Positions 27,116 to 35,729 of a stretch of 64,000 nucleotides of DNA are shown here, in pieces. A program made the position numbers and the translations under genes. Under the pieces are notes generated by a model. The model was not told the origin of the DNA and did not search any database. It saw nothing but the letters and a program-made list of their open reading frames with translations. Source of the DNA: Salinimonas chungwhensis DSM 16280 (GTDB lineage: Bacteria; Pseudomonadota; Gammaproteobacteria; Enterobacterales; Alteromonadaceae). Location of the stretch: the NCBI RefSeq assembly GCF_000378185.1, contig NZ_KB899380.1, positions 62,001 through 126,000 of the forward strand. The letters run 5' to 3'. Position 1 is the first letter of the stretch; every line of letters begins with the position of its first letter.

Positions 27116-27295
27116 ATGTCAATGTTATTTCTTACAGTGCTTTTTGCCATTGTATCTTTATTGCTTTTATATGCTTTGTCGTCTGACAAAGGTGAAAATA
27201 CCGTACACGCGAGACGCCATGCTGCGCAGTCAAACGCCTCCAATGTTACCACCCTGCCGAAAAAGCCAATATCTAAGCCTGTTTCCGTCAACTAA
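27116..27295 (+). CDS. Small single-pass membrane protein, unknown function
   Basis: A 59-aa protein beginning MSMLFLTVLFAIVSLLLLYA. The ATG at 27116 has AAAGGA 3-4 nt upstream. It has one N-terminal hydrophobic helix (about residues 3-20) and then a polar Ser/Lys/Pro-rich tail. The helix could be an uncleaved anchor. No family is recognised. A strong hairpin terminator follows at 27337-27365, supporting a real short transcript. It could be an envelope-stress or accessory small protein; nothing in the sequence decides this. Confidence 0.55.
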   Translation: MSMLFLTVLFAIVSLLLLYALSSDKGENTVHARRHAAQSNASNVTTLPKKPISKPVSVN

Positions 27296-27336
27296 CCACG
27301 AGTCTGGTTGAATATCATTGTTATAGATACGGTACG

Positions 27337-27365
27337 GGCCCGGTAAGCGTTGCTTATTCCGGGCC
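27337..27365 (+). terminator. Strong stem-loop terminator after the 59-aa gene
   Basis: GGCCCGG-TAAGC and GCTTA-TT-CCGGGCC form a 12-bp stem with a 2-nt bulge and GTT loop, followed by a moderately T-rich stretch. It separates the small gene from rsmE. Confidence 0.7.
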
Positions 27366-27410
27366 TTACTCGTTATTATTAACCTTATTTTTAAATAAAT
27401 AACGAGTACT

Positions 27411-28139
27411 ATGCGAATTCCACGCTTTTACCATCCCGATAGCATTACGCTGGATGAGGAGTTTCCACTTCATCCTGACGCGGCGCACCATGCCAGCACT
27501 GTATTACGAATTAAAGCTAACCAGCCGGTAGTGCTGTTTAATGGCGACGGCAACGAATACAGCGGTCAGATTATCAGTGTTGCCAGAAAAGAAGTAATGG
27601 TGGAAATGGATGCCTGTTTATCAGTTTCTACCGAATCATCCTTACCCTTGCATCTTGCTCAGGGCATTTCCAAAGGTGATCGGATGGATACCGTGTTACA
27701 AAAAAGTGTAGAACTGGGGGTCACCGACATCACCCCACTGCTAACCGCACGTTGCACGGTTAAGCTTGACCCCAAACGGTGGGAGAAGAAATATGCACAA
27801 TGGCATAAGATTGTTATAGGTGCCTGCGAGCAGAGCGGTCGTAACACGCTGCCTACCCTGCATCCGGTCCAAACGTTAAGTCAGTTTTTATCCGCCTCAA
27901 CCGACCAACATCGTCTGGTGCTGTCACCTACCGCCCACGGCGGCTTTAGCAAAACACCGTATGTTACCAAAGGGTATCGGTTGCTGATTGGCCCCGAGGG
28001 CGGCCTGAGTGAGCAAGAGGTTCATCAGGCGCAGGAATGTGGCTACCAGGCGGTCAGTATGGGGCCGCGAATATTGCGCACCGAAACCGCTGCCATCGCC
28101 AGTGTGAGTTTGCTTCAGGGCATCCACGGCGACATCTGA
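27411..28139 (+). CDS. rsmE: 16S rRNA m3U1498 methyltransferase RsmE
   Basis: SPOUT-class methyltransferase that modifies U1498 of 16S rRNA. The 242-aa sequence starts MRIPRFYHPD and has the N-terminal PUA-like part with HHASTVLRIK, the middle QGISKGDRMDTVLQKSVELGVTDI, and the C-terminal knot motif LLIGPEGGLSEQEV followed by LGPRILRTETA-type sequence (here MGPRILRTETAAIA). Length is the family's. It leads the rsmE-gshB-yqgE-ruvX cluster, with an 87-bp gap to gshB. Confidence 0.97.
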   Translation: MRIPRFYHPDSITLDEEFPLHPDAAHHASTVLRIKANQPVVLFNGDGNEYSGQIISVARKEVMVEMDACLSVSTESSLPLHLAQGISKGDRMDTVLQKSVELGVTDITPLLTARCTVKLDPKRWEKKYAQWHKIVIGACEQSGRNTLPTLHPVQTLSQFLSASTDQHRLVLSPTAHGGFSKTPYVTKGYRLLIGPEGGLSEQEVHQAQECGYQAVSMGPRILRTETAAIASVSLLQGIHGDI

Positions 28140-28226
28140 GTCAGGCTTTAAACGCGGCGATTGCCTTGAAAAATAACTGGCGGTCGCCATATCTGCTTCA
28201 TTCTGTTTCTTATTCGAGAGATTGCC

Positions 28227-29204
28227 ATGAGCTACACTGTTGGTGTGGTAATGGATCCCATTGCCAATATCAAACCTCATAAAGACACCAGTTTTGCCAT
28301 GATGCTGGAGGCTCAGCGTCGCGGCGCGAAGTTACTTTATCTGGAGTTAAATAGCCTGTATCTGGATAACGGCAGGCCAATGGCGATGGCCCAGCAAGTG
28401 AGTGTCAGAGATCAGGCCAGCGACTTTTACTCATTAGGTGAAGCCCGGATTATACCGCTGGGCGATATTGACGTACTGCTTATGCGTAAAGACCCGCCCT
28501 TTGACAGTGAGTTTTTGTATGCTACCCAAATTCTTTCCCTGGCCGAACGGGATGGAGCTCTGGTGGTTAATAATCCTCAGGCGCTGCGTGATTATAACGA
28601 AAAGCTATTTACTGCCTGGTTCGGCGATCTTATTCCCCCTACGCTGGTAAGCAGCGACAGTGCCCGAATCAAGGCGTTTCATGAAACCCATAAAGATATT
28701 ATCTGCAAACCCTTAGACGGAATGGGCGGTACCTCCATTTTCAGAATCAAAGAGGATGGAAACAACCTCGGTGTTGTTATCGAGACGCTGACCGGTAAGG
28801 GGCAGCGGTATATGATGGCACAAAGATATTTGCCGGAAATCGAGCATGGCGACAAGCGTATCCTGATTGTTGATGGCGAAGTCGTCCCATACGCCCTGGC
28901 CCGCTTACCGGGCAAGGGGGAAACCCGAGGCAATCTGGCCGTAGGAGGCACAGGTCGCCCACAGCCATTAAGTGATAGCGACCGTGAGGTGGCAGAAAAA
29001 ATCGCGCCGGTAGTGCGTGAACAGGGGCTGATTTTTGTTGGCCTGGATGTTATCGGTGACAAAGTTACTGAAATAAACGTTACCAGTCCGACGTGCGTAA
29101 GAGAAATAGAAGCCAGTTTCGATATCAATATTATGGCGATGCTGTTTGAAGCCATTGAGCGTCGTCTTAAGCAAAACAGAGAGTCACTAAATGACAGAGC
29201 TTAA
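28227..29204 (+). CDS. gshB: Glutathione synthetase (GshB)
   Basis: Joins gamma-glutamylcysteine and glycine with ATP to make glutathione. The 325-aa ATP-grasp enzyme begins SYTVGVVMDPIANIKPHKDTSF, with the family start signature. It has LLMRKDPPFDSEF, the ATP-binding ICKPLDGMGGTSIFRI, MAQRYLPEI and the late FVGLDVIGDKVTEINVTSPT. The ATG at 28227 has GAGAG about 7 nt upstream. It overlaps yqgE by 14 bp, suggesting coupling. gshB-yqgE-ruvX is a common gammaproteobacterial order. Confidence 0.97.
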   Translation: MSYTVGVVMDPIANIKPHKDTSFAMMLEAQRRGAKLLYLELNSLYLDNGRPMAMAQQVSVRDQASDFYSLGEARIIPLGDIDVLLMRKDPPFDSEFLYATQILSLAERDGALVVNNPQALRDYNEKLFTAWFGDLIPPTLVSSDSARIKAFHETHKDIICKPLDGMGGTSIFRIKEDGNNLGVVIETLTGKGQRYMMAQRYLPEIEHGDKRILIVDGEVVPYALARLPGKGETRGNLAVGGTGRPQPLSDSDREVAEKIAPVVREQGLIFVGLDVIGDKVTEINVTSPTCVREIEASFDINIMAMLFEAIERRLKQNRESLNDRA

Positions 29205-29757
29205 GAGTTTACAGAATCATCTTCTCATCGCAATGCCGTCGCTGGATGATCCGCGTTTCGAGCGTTCGTTGGCTTATATTTGCGAACATAACGATGAAGG
29301 CGCGATGGGTATCATTATCAATCAGCCATCTACCATGACGTTAAAACAGTTGCTTGAGCAAACTGACAAAGAGCTTATCGTTGCCGAAAACAAGCGGGAA
29401 CAAACAGTGATGTCCGGCGGTCCGGTCGATCAGGAACGCGGCTTTGTGCTGCATTCTGACCAGGGTCAATGGGGCTCAAGCATGACACTGGCTGATAATG
29501 TTGTGGTTACTACTTCCAAGGATATCCTGACCGCCATTGGTTCTGACGCCGGGCCGGATAAGTCCATTGTGGCACTCGGCTATGCTGGCTGGTCAGCCGG
29601 ACAACTGGAGAAAGAACTTCAGGAGAATGCCTGGCTGACAATTGAGGCCGATACCGACATTCTGTTTAATACGCCTATCCACGAAAAGTGGCAGGCAGCC
29701 GTCAATAAACTCGGCGTTGACGTCTGGCAGTTAACCCCCGGCGTAGGTCATGCGTGA
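29191..29757 (+). CDS. YqgE/AlgH family protein (UPF0301)
   Basis: The 188-aa protein matches the YqgE/AlgH family: [36 protein letters not shown] near the N-terminus, [16 protein letters not shown] near residue 75 and [16 protein letters not shown] near residue 130. The family is widespread and was linked to alginate regulation in Pseudomonas, but its molecular role is unclear. It overlaps gshB upstream and ruvX by 8 bp downstream. Confidence 0.95.
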   Translation: MTELKSLQNHLLIAMPSLDDPRFERSLAYICEHNDEGAMGIIINQPSTMTLKQLLEQTDKELIVAENKREQTVMSGGPVDQERGFVLHSDQGQWGSSMTLADNVVVTTSKDILTAIGSDAGPDKSIVALGYAGWSAGQLEKELQENAWLTIEADTDILFNTPIHEKWQAAVNKLGVDVWQLTPGVGHA

Positions 29758-30181
29758 AACGGGCCAGCGCACGGTGTTGGCGTTTGACTTTGGAACAAAG
29801 AGTATTGGTGTGGCAGTAGGTCAGGAGATTACCGCTACGGCCTCACCGCTGCCTGCATTAAAAGCAAAAGATGGCATACCTGACTGGAAAGTTGTAGAAC
29901 AGCTCTATTCCCAGTGGGAGCCTGATGTGGTAGTTGTTGGGTTGCCTTTGAATATGGACGGTACTGAGCAGGAGGTTACTCAGCGGGCGAAAAAATTTGC
30001 TAATCGCCTGCATGGCCGGTTCAAACGCCCGGTTGAAACTTGGGATGAGCGGTTATCTACCGCAGATGCCAAAGCAATGCTCTTTGAATTGGGTGGTTAT
30101 AGAAAGCTGACGAAAGAAAAAGTAGATAGCGTATCAGCATGCGTGATCTTTACCAGTTGGGCAGAAAATCAGTACTTGTAA
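29750..30181 (+). CDS. ruvX: Pre-16S rRNA nuclease / Holliday-junction-resolvase-like YqgF (RuvX)
   Basis: RNase H-fold nuclease family protein of 143 aa. It shows [16 protein letters not shown] (catalytic Asp), [14 protein letters not shown] and the late [14 protein letters not shown] motif with the catalytic Glu and Asp. In E. coli YqgF takes part in 16S rRNA 5'-end maturation and is essential. It is the last gene of the rsmE-gshB-yqgE-ruvX cluster. Confidence 0.95.
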   Translation: MRETGQRTVLAFDFGTKSIGVAVGQEITATASPLPALKAKDGIPDWKVVEQLYSQWEPDVVVVGLPLNMDGTEQEVTQRAKKFANRLHGRFKRPVETWDERLSTADAKAMLFELGGYRKLTKEKVDSVSACVIFTSWAENQYL

Positions 30182-30230
30182 TAGTTTCTGAAGGTCTTAA
30201 CTCAAGTGGCAAGCAAAGATAAATAGCGCA

Positions 30231-30596
30231 CTATCCTTGCTCACCGGCGGCTTTGGCCGCCCGGTAATGGCCGCATGGTTCAGGTTTTGGCGTCTGACAT
30301 TGCCAGCATATGGCAAATGCCCCTTCATTTACTTCAAGACAACGTTCACATTGCCAGTCAGAATTCTCACAACAACATTGCCCGTTATTATTCAGGTTTT
30401 CCACTACCTTGGTGGCCTGATGAAACCAGCTTTCATCCACCAGCCATACTTCCTGTTGGATGTCCTGCCATGGCAGCTCACCCAGGGCGCCGCCAATATA
30501 CTCGTTTTTCATAAGATACGGGATGCCAGCTTCTTCCAGTTCACTACGCAAAAGCTGTATTAGAAATTCATCATCGCTGCCAAAAAGCTTTTCCAT
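30231..30596 (-). CDS. DUF2007 protein with C-terminal zinc-ribbon
   Basis: A 121-aa protein. The N-terminal ~65 residues (LIQLLRSELEEAGIPYLMKNEY, then QEVWLVDESWFHQATKVVE) match the DUF2007 'putative signal transducing protein' family. A second part, residues 74-108, has WQCERC and ICWQCQ pairs spaced like a RanBP2-type zinc finger, preceded by a Cys-Cys-Cys cluster. It begins only 2 nt after the pilU stop and is very probably co-transcribed with pilT-pilU, hinting at a link to pilus retraction or simple hitch-hiking. No enzymatic motif is visible. Confidence 0.72.
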   Translation of the reverse strand: MEKLFGSDDEFLIQLLRSELEEAGIPYLMKNEYIGGALGELPWQDIQQEVWLVDESWFHQATKVVENLNNNGQCCCENSDWQCERCLEVNEGAFAICWQCQTPKPEPCGHYRAAKAAGEQG

Positions 30597-30598
30597 GG

Positions 30599-31711
30599 TT
30601 AATCCATATCAATTGAAACTTCACTTAATGAACCCAGACTGCTACCACTATCCGAATCAAGCTTTATCATCAGGCGCAAATCGTTGGGTGAGTCAGCATG
30701 GTGCAGTGCCTGGTCCAGCTCAATGGTGCCGCTTTGATAAAGTTCATACAATGCCATATCAAAAGTCTGCATACCTGCTTCTTTGCTCTTTTTCATCGTT
30801 TCCTTAAGCTCACCAATACGACCGCTTTGAATCAGTTCCCGCACGAATGGTGTATTTAAGAGTATTTCTATAGCCGCCACCCGGCCACCGTTTTTATCAG
30901 GAACAAGTTGCTGTGCAACAATGGCTCGCAGGTTCAGACTCAAATCAAATAAGAGCTTGTCATGCAACTCCCGCGGTGCCAGGTGCATTATCCGCTCGAT
31001 GGCCTGGTTTGCGTTATTGGCGTGCAGGGTCGCCACGCAAAGATGGCCGGTGTCAGCAAACGACATGGCGTATTCCATGGTTTCCATGGAGCGAATTTCC
31101 CCCAGCAAAATCACATCCGGAGCCTGACGCAATGAGCTCTTCAGTGCTTCGTCAAAAGAGTGTGTGTCAACCCCAACTTCCCGCTGGGTAATGACACAAC
31201 TGCCATGTTGATGCACAAACTCAATGGGGTCTTCGATAGTCAGAATGTGGCCGCGCGAATGGTGATTGCGATGATCAATAAGTGCCGCCAGTGAGGTTGA
31301 CTTACCCGTACCGGTGGCACCCACCATCAATACCAGACCGCGCTTGCTCATAATCACATCTTTTAATATGGACGGCAGACCCAGGTCATCCACTTTGGGA
31401 ATATCTGTCACAATTCGACGCACCACCATCCCTACCGAATCCCGTTGCCAGAATGCACTGCAGCGAAAACGTCCGATGCCATCGATTCCTACTGCAAAGT
31501 TAGCTTCTTTGGTTTGCTCCAGCTCTTCGATATATCGTGCCTCCATCACGCTGTGCACCAAAGCTTTGGCATCGTCGGGCGACAATTTGCGGTCGTCCAT
31601 GTGAGTAAGCTGACCGTTGATTTTAGCGCTGACCGGAAAGCCAGTGGTTATAAATATATCGGAAGCGCCCTGCTCGGTTGCCTGGCGTAAATAGTCAGTA
31701 AGCACGTACAT
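30599..31711 (-). CDS. pilU: Type IV pilus retraction ATPase PilU
   Basis: Hexameric secretion-type ATPase that works with PilT in pilus retraction and twitching. The 370-aa protein has an N-terminal PAS-like part (GASDIFITTGFPVSAKING), Walker A GATGTGKST, the Asp box TIEDPIEF, Walker B VILLGEIRSMETM and the His box DTGHLCVATLHANN. Compared with PilT it has the longer C-terminal acidic tail expected of PilU. It starts 14 bp after pilT on the same strand. Confidence 0.96.
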   Translation of the reverse strand: MYVLTDYLRQATEQGASDIFITTGFPVSAKINGQLTHMDDRKLSPDDAKALVHSVMEARYIEELEQTKEANFAVGIDGIGRFRCSAFWQRDSVGMVVRRIVTDIPKVDDLGLPSILKDVIMSKRGLVLMVGATGTGKSTSLAALIDHRNHHSRGHILTIEDPIEFVHQHGSCVITQREVGVDTHSFDEALKSSLRQAPDVILLGEIRSMETMEYAMSFADTGHLCVATLHANNANQAIERIMHLAPRELHDKLLFDLSLNLRAIVAQQLVPDKNGGRVAAIEILLNTPFVRELIQSGRIGELKETMKKSKEAGMQTFDMALYELYQSGTIELDQALHHADSPNDLRLMIKLDSDSGSSLGSLSEVSIDMD

Positions 31712-31725
31712 TTTCCTTCTGCCGA

Positions 31726-32751
31726 TTACTTATCGATTGCCTTGGCGCTGGCATCTTGTTGCGATACCAGCCCCTTGGCAACCAAGCGCTGTAAACATTG
31801 ATCCATAGTTTGCATACCCTGAGCCTGACCGGTCTGAATCACCGAGTACATCTGCGGCACTTTATCTTCACGGATAAGATTTCGAATAGCTGGCACACCC
31901 AGCATTATCTCATGGGCCGCGATTCGTCCTCCGCCAGCCTTTTGTAATAGTGTCTGTGAGATAACCGCCCGTAAGGATTCTGATAGCATAGAGCGAATCA
32001 TCGACTTCTCCTCGGCCGGGAATACATCAATGATCCGGTCAATGGTTTTCGGCGCAGAGTTGGTATGCAGGGTACCAAAAACTAAATGACCGGTTTCAGC
32101 AGCTGACATAGCCAGACGGATTGTTTCCAGATCCCGTAATTCACCAACCAGGATGACATCAGGATCCTCACGTAAAGCCGAACGTAGCGCATTGTTGAAA
32201 CTGTGGGTGTCCCGGTGCACTTCCCGCTGGTTAATAAGACTCAGCTTATTGTCGTGAACAAATTCAATCGGGTCTTCGATAGTCAGGATATGATCACGCT
32301 TATAGCTATTGATATGATCTATCATAGCCGCCAGCGTGGTGCTTTTACCTGACCCTGTGGCACCGGTCACCAGTACCAGCCCGGTGGGCTGATCGATAAT
32401 CTTTTTAAAAATTTCTGGTGCACCCAGCTCGTCCAGCGACAAAACCCGCGAAGGAATGGTACGCAGCACAGCGGCCGCACCACGATTCTGGATAAAGGCA
32501 TTTACCCTGAAGCGTGACAAATCTTTCACTTCAAAAGAAAAATCAACTTCCAGATTTTCTTCGTATTCCTTGCGCTGGGCATCGTTCATAATCTCGTAAA
32601 TCAAATCATGAACCTGTTTATGATCCAGTTCGGGGATATTAAGTCGGCGCATCTGACCATCAACACGGATTATAGGCGGCAACCCCGCTGACAGGTGCAG
32701 GTCTGATGCGTTATTCTTAACACTGAACGCTAAAAGTTCGGTAATATCCAC
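31726..32751 (-). CDS. pilT: Type IV pilus twitching motility ATPase PilT
   Basis: Main pilus retraction motor at the inner-membrane base of the pilus. The 341-aa sequence starts MDITELLAFSVKNNASDLHL and has Walker A GATGSGKST (130-138), HILTIEDPIEF, Walker B VILVGELRDLETI and AETGHLVFGTLHTNSA. The C-terminal region has the AIRNLIREDK element (AIRNLIRE in PilT), important for retraction. It is divergent from yggS, with only 29 bp between start codons, so both promoters must overlap or lie inside the genes. Confidence 0.97.
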   Translation of the reverse strand: MDITELLAFSVKNNASDLHLSAGLPPIIRVDGQMRRLNIPELDHKQVHDLIYEIMNDAQRKEYEENLEVDFSFEVKDLSRFRVNAFIQNRGAAAVLRTIPSRVLSLDELGAPEIFKKIIDQPTGLVLVTGATGSGKSTTLAAMIDHINSYKRDHILTIEDPIEFVHDNKLSLINQREVHRDTHSFNNALRSALREDPDVILVGELRDLETIRLAMSAAETGHLVFGTLHTNSAPKTIDRIIDVFPAEEKSMIRSMLSESLRAVISQTLLQKAGGGRIAAHEIMLGVPAIRNLIREDKVPQMYSVIQTGQAQGMQTMDQCLQRLVAKGLVSQQDASAKAIDK

Positions 32752-32780
32752 GAGTACTTCTCCAAATCGTTAGGTGCACA

Positions 32781-33467
32781 ATGCAAACAATAGCAGAACG
32801 ACTGAAGGTGGCCCGCGAACGGATAGATCAGGCGACTGCTCGTGCTCATCGTCCTTCAAAATCTGTTCAATTACTAGCGGTGAGCAAGACAAAACCGGTA
32901 TCTGATATCAGGCAAGCGTATGAAGCGGGACAACGTTTATTTGGCGAAAACTATGTTCAGGAAGGTGTAGAAAAAGTACAGGCTCTGGCCAGCCTGTCAG
33001 ATATTCAGTGGCATATGATTGGGCCCATACAATCTAATAAGACCCGCCTGGTGGCTGAGCACTTTGACTGGGTGCAATCAGTAGATCGGATAAAGATTGC
33101 CCGACGCCTCAATGATCAGCGACCAGATGAAAAAGGTCAACTTAATGTCTGTATTCAGATGAACCTGGACGATGAGTCCTCTAAATCAGGTATTGCTGCT
33201 GATGAGCTGGAGGCCTTTATCGCTGAGATTGATGGCTTCGAAAAGCTACGTTTGCGGGGAATTATGGCCATCCCCAAAGCAGACGCTGACTCGCAACAAC
33301 AGCAACAAACGTTACACCAACTGGCAGATTTATTCGGGCAATACCGTACAAAGCTGAGCAATTTTGATACCCTATCCGTAGGTATGAGTGGTGATTTAGA
33401 AGCCGCCGTAGCACATGGGTCGACCATGGTGCGTATCGGTACCGCTATTTTTGGTGCCCGAGGCTGA
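32781..33467 (+). CDS. PLP-binding protein YggS (PLPBP family)
   Basis: Pyridoxal-phosphate homeostasis protein of 228 aa, a single-domain TIM barrel without known enzymatic activity. The PLP lysine is Lys36 in LLAVSKTKP. Other family motifs are FGENYVQEGVEK, WHMIGPIQSNKTR and the late LSVGMSGDLEAAVAHGSTMVRIG. It heads yggS-proC-yggT-DUF4426, an order also found in Pseudomonas. Confidence 0.96.
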   Translation: MQTIAERLKVARERIDQATARAHRPSKSVQLLAVSKTKPVSDIRQAYEAGQRLFGENYVQEGVEKVQALASLSDIQWHMIGPIQSNKTRLVAEHFDWVQSVDRIKIARRLNDQRPDEKGQLNVCIQMNLDDESSKSGIAADELEAFIAEIDGFEKLRLRGIMAIPKADADSQQQQQTLHQLADLFGQYRTKLSNFDTLSVGMSGDLEAAVAHGSTMVRIGTAIFGARG

Positions 33468-33507
33468 TAAAGTATCACGCGTTTATTAATAACCTATAAG
33501 GATCCCC

Positions 33508-34329
33508 ATGCAACAGAGAAAACTCGCTTTCATTGGCGCCGGTAATATGAGTCGTAGCATTATCAGTGGCCTGATTCATTCCGGTTATGACAAAGCACAT
33601 ATACTTGCCAGTAACCCGTTCACTGAGCAGTTAGAAGCGCTGGAAAAAGATTTCGGCATTCAGACCAGCCTTTCAAATGATGATGCGTGCGCGTTCGCTG
33701 ATGCGATTGTTTTATCTGTAAAACCGCAGATAATGGAAGAAATGTGCAAAGAGCTGCGTGAAAACAATAATCTTGAAGGCAAATTGTTTATCTCCATTGC
33801 AGCTGGCCTTACCGTCGATCGCTTAAAGGAAATGCTTGGCGGTGACTATCCTATTGTCCGGGTCATGCCCAACACGCCTGCCCTTTTAGGTAAAGGGATG
33901 TCAGGTCTGTATGCTGAAGACAATATCAGCAATGAAGATCGCCAGTACGTCGAAGACGTCATGAATGGTGTCGGCGAAACCGTCTGGGCCGAATCAGAAG
34001 ATGACATCAATGCTGTTATCGCTGCCGCTGGTTCAAGCCCCGCGTATTTTTTCCTGTTCCTGCAAGCGATGCAGGAAGAAGCGATGAATATGGGCTTCGA
34101 CAAAGATGCCGCACGATTAATGGTTCAACAGTCAATGCTGGGCGCAGCCGAAATGGTCTGCAACAACCCGGACCTTGAACTCAGCGAGCTTCGTGCACAG
34201 GTCACATCAAAAGGTGGTACCACGGCAGCAGCAGTGAATACACTGATAGATGAAGGTTTGTCGGATACTGTCGCCAAGGCTATGCGTGCGGCCGTTAGTC
34301 GCGCTGAAGAAATGGCGAAAGAACTTTAA
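33508..34329 (+). CDS. proC: Pyrroline-5-carboxylate reductase (ProC)
   Basis: Last step of proline synthesis: reduction of pyrroline-5-carboxylate with NAD(P)H. The 273-aa protein starts with the Rossmann motif IGAGNMSRSIISGL, has VLSVKPQIM, VRVMPNTPALLGKGM near residue 120 and the dimerisation-domain signature AQVTSKGGTTAAAVNTL near residue 235. AAGGA lies 6-7 nt before the ATG. It lies 40 bp after yggS and 22 bp before yggT. Confidence 0.97.
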   Translation: MQQRKLAFIGAGNMSRSIISGLIHSGYDKAHILASNPFTEQLEALEKDFGIQTSLSNDDACAFADAIVLSVKPQIMEEMCKELRENNNLEGKLFISIAAGLTVDRLKEMLGGDYPIVRVMPNTPALLGKGMSGLYAEDNISNEDRQYVEDVMNGVGETVWAESEDDINAVIAAAGSSPAYFFLFLQAMQEEAMNMGFDKDAARLMVQQSMLGAAEMVCNNPDLELSELRAQVTSKGGTTAAAVNTLIDEGLSDTVAKAMRAAVSRAEEMAKEL

Positions 34330-34351
34330 TTTTTTGCAGGAATTGATATAG

Positions 34352-34894
34352 ATGAGCGCATCGGTATTTCTTATCTCTACCATCTTTAATCTATACCTGA
34401 TGGTGGTGATTTTACGATTGTGGCTACAGTTAGTGCATGCTGACTTTTACAACCCACTGAGCCAGTTTGTGGTTAAAGCCACGCATCCATTAGTGGGGCC
34501 GATGCGCCGCATTATCCCCTCCCTGGGCCGCTTTGATACCGCCACATTTGTATTGGCGGTAATTGTAGCCTTTGCCAAACTGGCAACCTTATCGTTTATG
34601 TTCGGTTCAGGCCTGAGCAACCCTTTGGCGGTTTTCCTGTTAGCTGTTATTGATGTAGTGAAAGAAACCTTTTCACTTATTTTTTGGGTGCTAATCCTGC
34701 GCGCAATTTTAAGCTGGGTGTCTCAGGGTGCCAGCCCCATCGAATATGTATTACATCAATTAACCGAGCCCTTTCTGGCCCCGATTAGAAAAATCATACC
34801 GCCCATCGGCGGCCTGGATTTATCGGTATTGGTGGCTATTGTGGCTCTGCAATTTATCCAGTTGCTCATTCAGGATACATTCGGCCTGTATTAA
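34352..34894 (+). CDS. YggT-family integral membrane protein
   Basis: A 180-aa membrane protein consisting of two similar YggT halves, each with a hydrophobic pair and a conserved loop: NPLSQFVVKATHPLVGPMRRIIPSLGRFD in the first half and EYVLHQLTEPFLAPIRKIIPPIGGLDLS in the second. The function of the family is not settled; roles in osmotic tolerance or cell division have been proposed in other organisms. Its place after proC is the usual one. Confidence 0.92.
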   Translation: MSASVFLISTIFNLYLMVVILRLWLQLVHADFYNPLSQFVVKATHPLVGPMRRIIPSLGRFDTATFVLAVIVAFAKLATLSFMFGSGLSNPLAVFLLAVIDVVKETFSLIFWVLILRAILSWVSQGASPIEYVLHQLTEPFLAPIRKIIPPIGGLDLSVLVAIVALQFIQLLIQDTFGLY

Positions 34895-34937
34895 GTCAGC
34901 GTTGAATTTGGTGACAGCAAGATAGCGAGGAACAACG

Positions 34938-35375
34938 ATGCGTGAACATTCAAATTTTATCAGAGTTGTAATTACTCTGACCTGTCTTTTCTTGGCGTTG
35001 AGTGCAAAAGCTGAACAAAAAGAGACGCTTGGTGATTGGGATGTTCACTATATCGTGGTAAATACTGCATTTCTAACGCCTGAGGTCGCTAAATCCTATG
35101 ACATCGTGCGTAGTAAATATAACGCTCTGGTGAATTTGTCAGTGTTAAACAGTGAATCGCAGGAAGCCCAGAATGTGGCAGTCTCCGGTACAGTGACCGA
35201 CTTATTAGGAAATGCGCGGCCCCTCACCTTTAAAAAAGTTGAAGAAGGCGCTGCGATTTATTATCTGGCTACCTTCAATTTTGATGATTTAGATACTTAC
35301 CGCTTTAACATTCAGTTACAACGCGGAAACACTAGCCGTACCCTGAAATTCCAGCAAAAGCTTTTTGCAGATTAA
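34938..35375 (+). CDS. DUF4426 periplasmic protein
   Basis: A 145-aa protein with a cleavable signal peptide (hydrophobic to about residue 24, ending LSAKA), then a compact beta-rich domain. LGDWDVHYIVVNTAFLTPEVAKSYDIVRSKYNALVNLSVL is characteristic of DUF4426 proteins, which in Vibrio, Shewanella and Pseudomonas also follow yggT. The function is unknown. In many relatives rdgB and hemW come next; here two unrecognised small genes follow instead. Confidence 0.88.
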   Translation: MREHSNFIRVVITLTCLFLALSAKAEQKETLGDWDVHYIVVNTAFLTPEVAKSYDIVRSKYNALVNLSVLNSESQEAQNVAVSGTVTDLLGNARPLTFKKVEEGAAIYYLATFNFDDLDTYRFNIQLQRGNTSRTLKFQQKLFAD

Positions 35376-35416
35376 CTTCTCAACTTCAATACAGTTTCCC
35401 CAGCCTAATACGCTTG

Positions 35417-35449
35417 CTACGCTTTCTTCTGTATTAACAGAAGGCGTAG
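35417..35449 (+). promoter_or_regulatory. Hairpin that covers the ribosome-binding site of the next small gene
   Basis: CTACGC-TTT-CTTCTGT (35417-35432) pairs with ACAGAAG-GCGTAG (35437-35449) around an ATTA loop: 13 pairs with one 3-nt bulge. The 3' arm contains AGAAGG, the only Shine-Dalgarno-like sequence before the ATG at 35454. It could switch translation, or be a DUF4426 terminator, but no T-run follows. Confidence 0.5.
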
Positions 35450-35453
35450 AAAT

Positions 35454-35627
35454 ATGATGGAAGTAACACATTTTCAAACATCTGAGATTTGCGGCGCTTC
35501 ACATATTAAAGAACCAATGGTATCGGACAGAGATTTGCAGGAGTTTACGGTTTCAACATCCGTTGGGTTAGGGTCAGGTGGTTCGTGGTGGGCAATGGCT
35601 GCAACTGCCCTTGCATTTCGCACGTAA
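35454..35627 (+). CDS. Small 57-aa protein, unknown; peptide-precursor-like
   Basis: A 57-codon frame beginning MMEVTHFQTSEICGASHIKE. The first ~34 residues are polar and acidic with one Cys; the rest is a Gly/Ser hinge (SVGLGSGGS) followed by a short hydrophobic segment with two tryptophans (WWAMAATALAFRT). This leader-plus-GG-plus-hydrophobic tail resembles secreted-peptide (microcin or RiPP-like) precursors, but no transporter or maturation gene is nearby, so that is only an idea. AGAAGG is 8 nt upstream, inside a hairpin. Another short hairpin (CGGTCC/GGACCG, 35654-35669) follows the stop. Confidence 0.45.
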   Translation: MMEVTHFQTSEICGASHIKEPMVSDRDLQEFTVSTSVGLGSGGSWWAMAATALAFRT

Positions 35628-35729
35628 TATAATTTTCAGTCGAGTGTGGCTGGCGGTCCCTCTGGACCGGCTAGTAATCATCTGACAACCTCGCAGTTTC
35701 GCAATATGCAGCAAGTCCGCTGATTGGTT

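Noticed and set aside
27028..27291. 87-codon minus-strand frame opposite the 59-aa membrane protein
   Set aside because: The plus-strand frame has a good ribosome-binding site, a membrane helix and a terminator; the antisense frame has none.
35376..35453. Hairpin as simple terminator of the DUF4426 gene
   Set aside because: Not fully excluded, but no T-run follows the stem and it overlaps the ribosome-binding site of the next frame, so it is listed as regulatory.
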